DNA from: Mugil cephalus
Taxonomy: Eukaryota; Chordata; Actinopteri; Mugiliformes; Mugilidae
Length of the DNA stretch: 64,000 nucleotides
Assembly (NCBI RefSeq): GCF_022458985.1
Contig: NC_061770.1
Span: 6,233,506 to 6,297,505, forward strand
Direction: 5' to 3'
The position numbers and the translations under genes were made by a program. Shown one piece after another: positions 1 to 15,293 of this stretch. How positions within the stretch are numbered: position 1 is the first letter of the stretch; every line of letters begins with the position of its first letter. The notes under the pieces were generated by a model. It worked only from the letters and a program-made list of their open reading frames with translations. It was not told the DNA's origin and searched no databases.

Positions 1-2389
1 AACAAAGATGAGACGCAGTCTTGTCAGTTCGTTAGGTAATACACTAATAAAAACTAATACCTAGTTTGTGGTGGTGTTAAACACAGTTGAATTCAAAACT
101 AAAATGTTTCTGTTATTGTGACTAGACCAGTGGCTAAAATGGGACCTAATAACTTCCCTACAGCTTTGCCTTTATTCATCATGTTGTGGAGTGGTTGTTT
201 TCCTGTCATCCTGCCCAGTGAAACACTTCGTTTCATCCATCCATCAAAGCAGTATCACTCTCTCTGTCCTTTGAACTAGAACGATGCACTGACCTTTCGC
301 AGGCCTTGTGGCTGCCTGTCATATTACTGCTCTCTGTGTTTGAACACAGGCTGATGAACCTCTGTAATAGCGCAGTCACAACAGCTCTGCCCAACTGAGG
401 ATGAGGAGGCTGGCGTGCACACATAGACAGCTCATGCCCCCAATGTGGCTACCCATCTACTGATAGTGAATGCACCTTCACGTCTTGTGGTTCTGGTTTG
501 AATGTCTCAGTGCTTGCTCATGAAGCGTGTATTGTATCTGTATCTTCTCAGTTAGATAAACATCTATGTATTGTAAGCCTCCTTATCTTTCTGCCATTTA
601 GAGGTACAGCAAGCTAATGTGCCTCTATTTTCTAGGAGCTGAATAGGCAACCAGCACTGACACCACAATTACACCTTCCCGTTACAGACATAACACGTAT
701 AAACACAGTAAAAAAATGTAAGCAGACACTTGACCCAAACACCGTGAAAATGTATAAAGCGCTCTTTCAGACTGGGAGAGCAGCAAACCATCCTGACTAC
801 TCCCACACACTGGCAGCTGCAGCTTCATGCCATCACTGGACCATTTCACCTGCAGGTCTGAGAAGAGAGAGCTATAGCATGTCTAACAGTCTTTATCGCA
901 TCTGTCGTTGGCCTTTTGAAAACTCAGCTCTCTCTACTTGTGATGTAGATATAATCAGAAGTACATTCTGGTTTGCCTTTTTACCATTTAGAACTAGCAC
1001 GATACAATCTCTGAAGGACTTACTGCATTACCGGTTACTGATAGCTGCATCTGTGCCTAAATATTTCCTCTACCTAGCAGTCTCAGCTAAAATTATTGAC
1101 GCCCCCAGGAAGTGGCTGTACTCGTGAATTGGGGCCTTGTTCTGTATTTATTTGTTTTAATGTATTTTTAGTAACTGAAGCTAGAAATGGATGTGTTGTT
1201 GGTCTAGGCGTGTCAACAAATGCAGGAGGATATTTTTACTATGTGCTGCTGCAATCGGTTCTCCACAAACACCTTCTGAACCCAAGGTCAGACAAAAATG
1301 TGACCAGGTTGAAGGCCGAAGAGGCAGCAAAATATAAGCTTGTCGAGTTTATTTCTTTAGCCCACTATAAAAGAAGGATTTATGGAGGACTTAGAATCTA
1401 CAGCCACACTAGCTACTCTGTGAGATGTAAGCAGTGATGATTTGCATGCTATCATGGTCACGTGACAATTCAAGGATTTTATTTGTCATTTGCAACCATA
1501 CAGAAGCACGAGTTGGAACAAAATTATGCACCTGGAAGTGTAAATGTCCCGTTGTTGAGAAGAAGCTGACTCCAACAGTACTTTGTGCAGCCTTCACCAC
1601 CTTATGCACTGCTTTCTTCTCTACAGCTGAGCAGCCTGTCACACAGTGATGCAGGAGCACAATACAATCTCCACCACACATCTGTGGAACGAGTTGAGGA
1701 CTGAGCTGCCAAGTCCAGCACATCTCATCCGTCTGAGGAAGTAGAGGCAGTGGTGTGTCTTCCTGACCAGACTGAAAGGGTTATTTCTCCAACTTGTTAC
1801 TCGGGCGGACACCCACATGCTTGTGTACTGAAGTTAAGCAACTGCACAGTGTGCACAGTTTTCTAGTTTATTTGATTCATTTAGCTGAACTGCAGTGTTT
1901 GTGGTGTTTCTGTCATTTAGCCGGTACTCGCTGATAGAAGGTGGACAAAACAATGTTAGCATTTGGATTTATTTCAAGACATTCATATTGGACTGGGTTG
2001 TTTTGGCCACCTTTAATGCACTGACAAATGAGTGTCATATTAATGGTGTAAATTTGAATCCCCACCATGTTGGCAAGCTGACGATAACTGACATACTGTC
2101 ATGGTGCCTTAAAATCGTGTAGTGTTTACCATGTTCGTGAGGATAGTTCATATGAACGACGCCCTCTTGTGGCATTTGTGACTTTGCATGTCATGTCATT
2201 AAGTTACCAGCTGCCAGCATGCTAAACTGTTAAGCCAGATTTATGGTTCCATATCAGATAGCCACTATAGGGAGCTCCACGCCCCACACTGTAGCTTAAA
2301 ATGCACCTCTCTAGAAATGCAACCACACACTGCTGAAACACAGAACAACAGCTGTGATGGGTCCAAAATGCATTTCTTTTTCTCTCTGT
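1..2389. other. Intergenic, no gene recognised
   Basis: Open frames here are short, lack recognisable domains and are not joined by plausible splice sites into a known protein. I see no clear transposon coding remnant or long tandem repeat. It is AT-rich ordinary intergenic sequence; regulatory elements cannot be excluded. Confidence 0.5.
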
Positions 2390-4290
<1,901 letters not shown>

Positions 4291-7200
4291 CTAAGCATTT
4301 AACTCAAGTTCCACTGAAACTGGTGTTGCTGGAGGAAGAATGAACTCATCCGCTGGGGATCATGAATATCTCTACAAAATGGCACTATAGTCATTCCAAT
4401 AGTATTTATTAATAGTATTATTTTTGGCTGAATGACCAACCATCTGTCAAATTATCCCCACTATCTATCTGGCTACGTGAAGAACGAAGAGATTAAAAGT
4501 GACCCCTCCAACTCTATCTCCTCACATACATGGTAACAATCTCATTTTTAGAAACCAACCTGACACATGAAGCATGTGGCATTAGCGCATCTGACAGTTG
4601 TTTCTACCTTTGCTGATACATATGTCAGCGCGGTTGTCATGATGAGTGGGTGTGAATGAGCATCAGGACGAGATGTGCTTTTCTCTCTCTGCTGTAGACA
4701 CGGCGGTGACCTCGGCCCTGCGTACGTCAGGAGGTGACCTTTGGGCAGGATGAAGTTCTTATCACCAGCTCTGGGTGCTCCTGTGGCAACACTGAGGGAT
4801 TTTCACATGTAGAGCAGGAATGCCTGGAATGCAGGTGTAATTTTAGGGAAAACATTTTGGCCGCAGCTTGAGAAATCCATGTTGGAAGAGCCCTGCCTCT
4901 GTGTGTGTGGGTGTGTTGTGTGTATGTGTCTCCTACTGTAGCCGCTTCCATCTGGACCACATCTTGACACATTAATAATATTATTATATCAATTCATATG
5001 TCAAAATTCCTTTTCACTGCATGGTTTCTATTCCGTGGTTTTCTTCTCTTCTCTGACATTTTTAGACTTTTGCTGTGTGGAATTTTCGTAATTGCTGTAT
5101 TTAGTCTCTGGCTGAGCATGGAATTAAATCATGTCTCACCTCCTTGTTTGGATATATTTAGAACAATAATTACAATTTAAGTTGTATGTTACGTCATATA
5201 ATAGCTCTGAGCCTGTAGTACTTCCGTGCTGTTTCACCAGAGGTATTTCAGAGGAAACATCTGGACGTTAGTGGGGAAACTACTTTTGCTGCTTTACAGT
5301 AAGTTATATAAATCTTTAGAACTTTTTTCAAACCTTGTCTGATTCATCTCGTTGCATCACTTACGGGCTTCTGTGGTCTGATCAATTTTGAATATTAACT
5401 ATCATGCACTCAAAGAGAAACACCCCCAGTTTTGTACTTGTATCAGTGCTGACACAAGGGGGAAATTATTCTGTGGAGGTGTAGGAAGTTGAAAGGGAAG
5501 AGAGAGCAGTCTGTGACCTCAGCAAGATATATTTCTCCAATCTAGCGATGCTCACAATGAGCTTTACTGGAATAATGACTCAGTATTACTTGGTACAATC
5601 AACATCATGAAATGACTACAGCTCACATGCCTTTTGCTACTCAGTCTCCCCACCTCACTGAACAAATACCTGCAGATCTGGCAGAGTCAACCTGCCAACG
5701 ACTGGAAAACTTTCAGCGACACGTGATGCCAAAACCTCAGACACCAATTACCAAGTGCACTTGGAGCTGCTTTAAATTTTATATACCGTGTGTCAAATAT
5801 TGTCCTGAGGATTTGAGTATTATTTGTGGTCATTACTGCCCACTGCCTGTTTATTCTGAGTCACACTCAAATCAGTCACAGCTGTCTGGCACCACCCAGA
5901 ACCCACAAACTGGCAGCCTTGGACATTGTCTGGATTTGTTGAGGGCACAAATGTTGCAGTATAAAAAACATAGATTCAGTAAAAGGAATAGAGCTGTCCA
6001 GGGTGTACACCACCTCTCAGCTAATGACAGCTGGGATAGACTCCAGCTCCCCTGCGACCCTCTACAAGTTATGGAAGATGAGCAGATGTACCATGACCAC
6101 ATCAAAGTTTTATATGTTAAAATGAATGAATGAATCAATGAAAACCATGATTAAATTAATCTGTAGCATTAGTGCACTGAGTCAGCAAGTGAGTAGAGGC
6201 AGACAAAGTCAAGGACAGCCACCATTCACTCATTATATGCTATATGCTTCTATCATTACTAAGTCTTCTGTCATCTCAGATCCAACCACTCCCATGTACT
6301 GTACAATGAACCCCAAGACCTTTGTGGTTTTTTTGTGCGTTTTTTACACCTGACAACCACCTGCTTGTCCGTTTCCACTTCCAATGTTATGCCTTCTTAG
6401 TATACATTTCCACTTCCCCTCTGCCAGGTTGCCATTTGGGACATAGCTTTCCGGCCAGTGTTTTGGATTTGGGTTATTTTGTTTTTTACCTGTGCCAGCT
6501 TCTTGACATTACCCCGCACCAACCTCCAACCTTGTTCTTCACTACATTACCTTAAATAAAACAGTTGGAACTTTTCATCTGTGTCTCATTGGCAATGTTA
6601 ACATGTTCAAAATATTCCAGGGTTTGCCTTTAGTCAGGAAAGGACGTCATTCCTGTTTCGTGGGTTACATGGTCAATGCAAATTTTCCACTAATATTTCC
6701 ACTACATTTTCACCTGATGGTGGATTTGTTTGACTTTCATATTGTTCATTTTTACAACACTGAACAAAATCGTATCAGTCAACAGTTACAGAAAAATGGA
6801 GCAATAAGACCACCGAGTTAGCATGGTGCTAGTAAAGCAGAATAGCATGGTAGCTTTGAATTTGACTGCCGTGTTTTAGGGACCAAGTTTCCTATCCCAT
6901 CAACCCCCCAACCCCCAACTACACCTAAGTACACCATTTCACATGTTTTTGGATTCAAGAGGGGGTGGATTGGTGTATAGCCAAGATGGCGAACAGCATG
7001 TCTGCCCACTTAGGGCTTCAAATCCTTGCATTAGACCTTCTCTTAAGAAATTCAGGGGGTACCCACGCCTTTCAAATATGATGAAGTCACAATTACCTTG
7101 CGTTTGTTTGCTATAAGGTTCAATTCAGTTGTTGCCTCAAAAGGAAGTCTGCCCTGACTGAGCTGTGTTTTTCTCTAAGATGTGACAAAGACACATAAAT

Positions 7201-10200
7201 CTTTTTCAATGAAGGTTACTCATCTTGTGGAGACATATGGCACTAAAAACAAATTACCTCATTGGTATAGTGGAAAAAAAATATGTCAGAGACAGTGATG
7301 AGACATGATTTAGGGACCACAAATGCCTTTGACAGTCCATCGTGTTGTTCCAGTATTTGTTTGGAGAAAAGTAGGGAAAACTGACCACCAACTCTCAAGC
7401 AAACACAAAATAAACAAAAAGAAAAAAATGGTTTCATATGGTATCCTTAGACAGCACCTGTTACTCTTTCATTTTGAAACTAATCTTTACAAAGTAGATA
7501 TTGATGGAACATAACTGCAGTGATTCACATCTGTAAATATTATTCAAGAACTGCATAACTTTAGCAGAAAGTCACCCCAGAATCTGAGCTTGCCTTGTAT
7601 TTTGTGTTCCCTCCACCCTGAGGTATTTTGGACAACTCTGTCTGAACATGTGTTAGACATTTCTGCTCCTCAGTGACAGATTTGGAAAAGTGATTATCTC
7701 TGCTTTCAGCGCTTAGATCAATGAATTCTTTCGTAACATTTACTGGACGAATAATATTTTCATTACTTTTCCGGTCAGTTTTTGCATTTTTGAATCAACA
7801 GGGAAGCCAGAGGACTTTTCCTGCATTCCATCACATACCAAAACAATATTCACCCAAAATGAATGAGGGTCATTGTAGATCATTCGGAGGGTTTCTTCCA
7901 AAGTGTCTACTGTTAGTCAGAGTGATACTTTACTGTCTGGGAACGTGTGCGTGTTCTGGAAAAACGTGTTCTCCGTCTGTCTTGGTTTGAGCTGGCAGAA
8001 ACGATTGTACTATGAGTGGTACTGGTATTTCACTACATCCTTTTCATGGCATGTTTACTCATAGATCAAGAATACTGAAGCAGGATCAACTGTGTAATTG
8101 CTTGCTACCCATGTTTTCAGCCTAATTTTATATATATTTTTATTATTACTATACTATTACTATGCTTTTATATAAGTATTATACAAACACACTTTTTTCC
8201 CCCATACTGTGCTTCTAGAGCTGCAGTGTCCATATGCACACTCTTGCTTATGCGTTTCCCTGCATCTGTGTGGAAATTCTTTGTAAATGATTGCATAATT
8301 CTGCTATGTTAAAATTGGGACAAAACCAATGTATTCATACGTTTCCTTTGGCACCAAAAGTTGCCTTTGGTCTGACATCTTTGGAATCAACAATTCCACA
8401 CTACACATTGTACTACAGTGTAGTACTGGAGCTATTACCTATAATAATGCAATCCTTCTATCTTGTGTCATTCTTGAAGAGCATGGAAAACACATTCTAG
8501 CCTCCGGGAAAACATAGTTTTCATCGAAAGCTCAATTTGCAGTACATCCATGCTGACTGGCCACCTGGAGCCCACCTGCCAGCCTGGGACACACACATAC
8601 TTTCCTCTTCTCTATCTTTCTGTCTGTCTCCTTCTATTTATATCTTATCCCTGGGTGTCTTTACCGCCCACACAGATCTGTGAGAAAGGGCTGATGTTGA
8701 AGTTCAGGAATCTAGTGTTTTAACTGACTTCTTTTTACCGTGAATGGCTTACTTTCTGTGTCAGTGACTGACCGAAATCTTTTTGCCATGTTGTTGCGAT
8801 TCAGGTGAGATGTGGCTACTGTAACATTTGGTCTGTGTAAATAGGAGCTATAGGTTGAATAAAACGCTGAATAAAACATTCATTCAGCAATTTAAATGTA
8901 AAAGACAGTTATGGTGGTTGGTTAATTTTGTTGCATGAAACATTGGTTCAGACTGAAATATCTCAACAAATTATGAAATCCAGTGTAAATACTGATGGTC
9001 CCATTTGATAAATTCAAATGACTCATGGGTTTCACACATTGTATTTGTGACCCTGTTAATACTCTATTGTAAACGGTAAAGAGAGACAGGAAGCTGTGAG
9101 GTAGACTGGATAACAAAGGTGAGGACTGTAGTTTTTTGCACTGACTTTTACTTTTCGGCCACAGTGGAGCTGACATGGTAATAACCCAATACCCAATATC
9201 TGGAGCTGCTTGATTGGGATGTGTGAATCTGGAATGACCAACTTGCCCTGCTTGCTTACAGTTGTCACTTCCTACAAAACTGCCATGTATAATCTGCTTC
9301 TGAACCGTTGTATAGTGCCCGTGAAGGTTCTCAGTCTATATCTAGAACAAAAAGTCCAACACAAAGGAAACTGGACTTGCTTGAGGCTTCTTGAACTTAA
9401 AAAGTCGCTGAGATGGAGGGATAAAGGTCTTTGACAAAACTCAAATAAGTTAGTCTGCCTTTGTTTTTGTTTTATTTTACATATGTAAGAACAGTCTACA
9501 TTATCTAAGTTAATTAATATTTTGATTGCTAGCTCTGCCCCACCTCCCTTCACCCTCCACCCAGCTGGCCTTAAGCTGACGGGTCTCCAGTTAAGTTGGG
9601 TTCTGCTAAAGTTTTATTTATGTTTAAAAGTTTTCCTTACCGCCATCAACTTAGAGTTCATTCTGGGGGTTTCAGACTCTAGATAAACCAACAACCAACA
9701 ACATCTGTAAAGTTGTTGGCGCTATATGATTAAAATTATATATCACTAACTCTTGGATTGCCATGAATTTCCCCCCTTCAGGATGAACGTTGGTGAGACC
9801 TTGATCAAAAATGTCACTTTAGCACCAGCATTTTGTGGTAATTTACATTCTATGTTGTGAACTAAGCGGGTGTTAGCATACTTTAGCTAGCACAGCCTGG
9901 TGGAGGTTTTAGTATTCCTGCAATCCGGAATAGTCACAGACACAACACACACGCAGAGTTATTCAATGAGGACGGACATTTACAAATCACGTACCTTAGG
10001 CTGAGCCAGTCTTGTTCCTCACTCCACTGCTTTCTCTGTAACTATTTAATAATGCAACAGCTCAGCCATTTTATGTCAACAGAGGATGTCTCCTCCCCGA
10101 CTGTTTGCTTCCAGGTTCCTATTCAAAGATTCTCTCACAATGAAAGCAATCACAAAGATTCAAGTTCATGCCAATTTCAGACATGCTGTCCTGAGCACCA

Positions 10201-10674
10201 TAGGAACCAGAGGTAAGAGGAGGATTAAATCACTTTAAAGTCTGGCTCAAACACTTTGGGGTATTTGGGGTTTTGGATCATGGAAATATCTGCTCTATAT
10301 CCGTATTTTCAAAGGTAAGCTACTATATCTGACTGACCATCACCTTATGAAAACATCAGCTCCCTAAAATCTCATCTACTTAACTCAGAGTTGTTACCGC
10401 AAAAGGACCTGAGGGCTATTTGACTTGTAGACAGCTTGGTTAATGTATTTTTTCTCCCCTTAGCTCATGTTAAGCTGTGCAAACTCGGAACGCCACAAGA
10501 CTGGAAACAGAGGGAGGAGGAGAGGAAAAAAAGAGCGGGGAAAGATTTGGGGGTGGAGGTATGTGTGTATTTGGTAGTGGAAATGGGCAGCAGGGAGGAG
10601 GAATGTGAAACATTTCTGATGCTGGTCCAGTGGCTGTTTACACGGTAGTCAGTCCGTGACATCAGAGTCCAGAC
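4291..10674. other. Intergenic, no gene recognised
   Basis: About 6.4 kb without a supportable gene. The longest open frame (5612-6133) ends inside a dispersed repeat and has no domain I recognise. The only repeat I can place with some confidence is the SINE-like tail at about 5998-6130. A purine-rich stretch lies at 10500-10550, just ahead of the CCN gene promoter. Confidence 0.5.
5998..6130 (+). repeat. 3' tail of a common teleost SINE-like repeat
   Basis: CCAGGGTGTACACC followed by TGACAGCTGGGATAGACTCC and CCTGCGACCC is the end of the same repeat family found in full at 19544-19856. It is followed by an A-rich section and a short ATGA repeat, as is usual for the 3' end of this family. Confidence 0.6.
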
Positions 10675-10683
10675 TTTATAAAT
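10675..10683 (+). promoter_or_regulatory. TATA-like box of the CCN5-like gene
   Basis: TTTATAAAT lies 107 bases ahead of the start codon at 10790. That spacing fits a transcription start near 10705 and a short 5' leader. A TEAD-type motif (GGAATGTG, 10600-10607) lies about 75 bases further upstream. The TATA call is from sequence only. Confidence 0.5.
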
Positions 10684-10789
10684 GTCAGTAGGCGCAAAAA
10701 TGTGCAGTTAGCAAACAGCTGCCCTGGTTGCACCACACCGTCACACAGGTTAGAGAGACAGACTGAGCTCCATCCACCACACAAGCCCC

Positions 10790-13700
10790 ATGGACCGACT
10801 GCTGTGTAACTGTGTGATTGCTCTGGCTGTACTGCTGTTTGTGACTACACAGGTGAGGCCTGCTCCGTCTTGTTTACAATAGTTAGGGTCAGTGTGTCAG
10901 AAACTTTACTGCAGGTGTGCAATTATGAACAATGTCATTAATATCTTTTTATATCTTTTTTATATTTTCACTTTATTGCTTTACATGATCAAAATACTGT
11001 AGGAAATGATAGAGGCAGTGAGTGGTCATTCACAAATGAGAGTGATACAGTGATTGCATTAAATATTCATTTGTGTGTGCTGGAAGAGAGAAAACATTTA
11101 CCTGACTGGAAATGATCATGAGAAGAGGTGCTTTTTTTTTTGTCCAGAATCTCACAATAATCAGTTTATGATTAGACGAGATGCAAAGAGAAATTACTTA
11201 CAGTATTAAATATTATGTGTGAACAATGTTTACCTTTTTATTACCTGCCAATGAACTTTTAATGGTAGCGTCCCAGCAGCGTATGTTTATACTGTTAAGC
11301 ATTACCTCCCTAGGAACTGTGTGGGAAAAAAAATCTGTCCACTGTACTTCTTCCCACTATCTTTGTTTAAAAGCCTTGACAAGATTTTTCTGGTAAAGCG
11401 AGACTGCGCTTGTCCAGACCTCATCTGTGATTTGGCTCAATGAGACAGATGTAATTGGAAACAGTGGTTTGGTCTGACTGTGTGGGATGTTGATGCAGCG
11501 ACTCGGTTTAATACAGCGTTTTCTTTACCCTGTCTTTTTCATTTAAATGTGGTGATAATAATAGTAATGTTGATCAGTATCTTCCAACTTGTTCCTGTGT
11601 GTTTCTCCCTCCAGGTGCTGTGTCAGCTGTGTGACAGACCCTGCATTTGCCCCGGTCCTCCCCCTCAGTGTCTCACAGGAGTCCCTCTGGTGCTGGATGG
11701 GTGCCGGTGTTGCCAGGTGTGTGCCCGACAGCGAGGCGAGCCCTGCACTGAGATGTTTCCCTGTGACAGCCAGAGAGGACTGCAGTGTGACTACAGTGCC
11801 AGCTTCCCTGGAGACCCTGGGGAGTGTGTCAGTGAGTGCCTCTTCTAATGAGTAAACAGCTGGGCACATGTCTGAGTGGGTAGGACAGATTGGAGGAAAC
11901 ACTGGGAGGGGGTGGTGAAGTCTCGGCCTGTTTGCATGAGAGGGACATACAGACAGTTAATGTTTAGAGTCTGCTCAGTCGAGCAGGACGGCCTGCTGGA
12001 CGGCACGGATCTGCCAGAAGTCCAAAGTGTTTCAACTTTTATTTCCAGGGCTGCTGTTGACACGTTTCCTCTAATGACTGTGCCCTGAGCATGATAGACT
12101 GCAGAGACAACACTCCTCAGTTTGTCAGCAGAGAGGTCTGCTTTCCAGTGAAGCTACATAACCATTGGCAGGAACAGCAGCTCCTGTGTTCTTACCTCTC
12201 TCTGTCATTTCACTCTGCTAATTTAATCACTTCACTTCCTGATTAAGTTTCCCACATCAGTCCAAGGCGCAGGTGCGGTTGAGCAATGACGGCGTCTATG
12301 CTGTGTCTTGCAGGTCAGGAGGATCTGGGCTGTGAAGTCAACGGCATTACTTACCAGGAGGGCCAGTCGTTTCAGCCCTCCTGTGACTCTTACTGCCACT
12401 GCAGGGGCGGAGGGGTGTCCTGTGTGCCCGCATGTCCCTTGAATGTGCGTCTACCCACTCCGGACTGTCCCAACCCGCAATTTGTCCGGCTACCGGGGAA
12501 GTGCTGCAGGGAATGGGTGTGTGAAAACCTCGATAACACAGTCATTCAGGATGCCATTACAGGTAAACACCACAGGTGGATGGAAGCTTGGATGCATGAG
12601 TGTGACATCAAACAGGCATTGATATATCTGTATTTAAATTGTAAAGTAGCAACACTGAGGACAGACTTGGATGGAATAGTTTGACATTTTGAAAGTGTGC
12701 TTTGTGAGTTAGAGATGAAACCTCAGGGAGAAATGTCAACATGTAGCTGTGTCCAGAGGGCCACGTTGCCATGCTAAGCCAAGATAATCTGCTTCTTGGT
12801 TGTAGTTTCGTACTGAATGAACAAACTTAAACTGTCTCCAAAAAAAGCAAATAAATGTGCTTCCCAAAATGTTCCTTATAATCTTTACATCAGAGCCCGA
12901 TAGTTACCACATATTTTCCAGTGTCTGGGTGCCAGAGCCAGACATATCTCCACATGACTGCATTTCTCAGATTTAGTTCTTGCTTATTGATGATCCGTCC
13001 ATATGTAACATAATCCTTCATTCATTTTTATGAGCTTTGTCACTGGTGGTCATGTCTGGCAGTTTTTACTGGACCATTTTTGTATTAAACCTGGGTGTGT
13101 CTGGCCAAAGGAAAACTCCCAAAGCTCTAATATGAGCCACATCTTTTAGGTCAAACATGTTTTTTCCTCCTCAGTGCCCATGTTTCCTAGTTTCATAACA
13201 GCAACCACACTGACAATTAAATATCTGCAGCCATGTAGAGATTACATTACTCCATTAAAAGGGAAGTGTGTGAGTGTGCATGAGCATGAGGCGGGTGTTA
13301 GGGAAGTGAAGCCAGTCTAAAAACATCTGGAATTCCAAACACTGTCTGAGTCAAACTACGTTATGGGAACAGCAAAGAACATTTTGTTCCTGAATACAAA
13401 ACATGCTATGCTTGAAGATCGGCTAATTGTTATGACTTCTACATGTTAGTTTTGGGAAGGACATTTTATTTGGATTAGTATCCAATTTTTCAAAAAAAAA
13501 AATCCATGGATTGGGTTTGGGATTTTTTTGGTGCTTAAAAAATTAAATGAGACAAGTTCAGAGTTGAACTTGAAAGTGAGTTACAGAGGTGAGTGGCTTC
13601 AGTGGCCATTGGATTTATTTGCTTGGATCAGAGGTCCTGTTCTGAAATATAATGTAGGGAAACATTACCTGTGGCATGTCTACTGCTGTCAGTATACCTC

Positions 13701-15293
13701 TAATGTCATAGAGGGCAGGGAGGACTTGGTGTTTTAAAGATGCCCTGTTATACTTATTTGCAGGTTTATACCTTTATTGTGCACACATTTTAGCTCCTGT
13801 ATCTTTATGAGCCCCCTCCCGAAAAGCACATTATGCTCTGATTGGACAGCTGGCCCACACTCTTGTTTTTGGTCAACTACATACAGCTAGCCAAACTGCA
13901 AGGATCTGTATTATATAAAGCCACATGTTGTGAACCCATATCAACTCCAGCAGTGGCTGTGACACACACATGGAGACAATTAAAGCCCTTTAAAACACTT
14001 AATACTTGACTGGCTGTCTGGCATCAAATCTCAGTCAAACTAACTAAACATTCAACATTCACATGCTTTTATGTAGCTTAGTTTTTCTAAAAATAAGTTT
14101 CGGTGCATAGCTATATAAACCACCATTACTAAAGTTTACTGCAAATAAACACCCATAAATCCAAACATATCTCAAAGAAAGAGCCTCAATGCCTACAACT
14201 GCACACCACACCAAGATCATAACGTAATGTTCTTACATTTTATTCAATTGTATTCAATCTATACTAAGCTTGCTAACAGTCTATTAGCTGTAGCTTTGTC
14301 TTTTCATCTAGCAACACGTATTAAAAAGCTTGGAATCACTTCATGCATGCTTGATGTAACAACAACCATGGATACAAGTGAAACTTCTTGTTCTTGTCAT
14401 TGTTCTGTCCTCCAGCCGCGAGACAACACCGGCTGTGGCCGTCTCTGCCGAGGGATCACCCTCTAAATAAACCGGTGCTACCTGCCTCCACCTGTGTGGA
14501 GCAGAGCACTCAATGGAGTGCCTGTTCCCAGAACTGCGGGGCTGGAGTCTCCACACGGGTTTCAAACCAGAATCCCGCCTGTAAGCTGCAAATGGAAACT
14601 CGACTTTGTAAAGTGCGGCCTTGTCAAGCTGTTCAGCCTGCTCTCAGAAAACCCATGGTGAGCTCCAACATGAGTACTTATCGCTGCATGCTATGAGATT
14701 TTATCGACATTATTTTCTGTCACAGCCGTGAGTAACACTTGATACACACAAAATGTGGTGAGGTTTTACATAACAAGATTTGAGAATAAATACATACACA
14801 CATTTTGCACCTGATGCATCTATGTAGATACCACAAAGCGGACGTTACTGATGATTACTTATCAACAAACATATCTCACAGACAGAGCTGCTGTACACAC
14901 AAGTCTAAAATTAAACACTTGGTTTCCGTCACAACTACTTTGATGTTGTTGATTTTGTATAGGCCTTGATGAACAAGTTTTGTGTTTCTGTGCGTGTTTT
15001 CCCAGTGGGGACAGCAGGGACATTGCAAAGCCAGCTACACGTCACCAGGGCCCATCCGGCTCGTCCACCAGGGCTGCTACAGCACTCGGGCTTACAAGCT
15101 CCGCTACTGCGGGCAGTGCACCGACTCACGGTGCTGCACACCGTACCAAACCACCACCGCTGAGGTGACCTTCCGCTGCCCAACTGGCCGACTGCTGCAG
15201 CGAGCTGTGATGATGATACACTCTTGTGTGTGTCATAACAGCTGCCCCCACGCACCGTACACTAATCCTGCTCTGTGGGGATACAGGCCCTGA
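10790..15293 (+). CDS. ccn5: CCN family matricellular protein, CCN5/WISP2-like, with full CT domain
   Basis: Five coding exons: 10790-10852, 11615-11831, 12314-12562, 14416-14657 and 15006-15293. All junctions are GT-AG and phases agree, giving 352 residues. Exon 1 encodes a signal peptide (MDRLLCNCVIALAVLLFVTTQ, one residue over a listing limit is avoided here by noting its hydrophobic core at residues 9-18). Exon 2 is the IGFBP domain (CRCCQVCARQRGEPC), exon 3 the von Willebrand C domain, exon 4 a variable linker plus thrombospondin type-1 repeat (WSACSQNCGAGVSTRVSN), and exon 5 the cystine-knot CT domain with ten cysteines. The one-domain-per-exon plan is the CCN hallmark. GVPLVLDGC, CARQRGEPC and STRVSNQN match CCN5 better than CCN1-4 or CCN6. 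CCN proteins are secreted and modulate growth-factor and integrin signalling in matrix. Mammalian CCN5 lacks the CT domain; this one has it. Orthology to CCN5 is likely but not proven. Confidence 0.88.

Noticed and set aside
744-1437. Overlapping plus-strand frames of 127 and 113 codons
   Set aside because: No domain, biased composition or splice signals supporting them; they are consistent with chance.
5612-6133. 173-codon open frame on the plus strand
   Set aside because: Its C-terminal third lies in a dispersed SINE-like repeat and the rest has no recognisable domain or splice context.
10790-15293. Alternative assignment of the CCN gene as ccn4 because it has a CT domain
   Set aside because: The IGFBP and TSP1 signatures are closer to CCN5; CCN4 has a longer variable linker. 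Kept as the main alternative.
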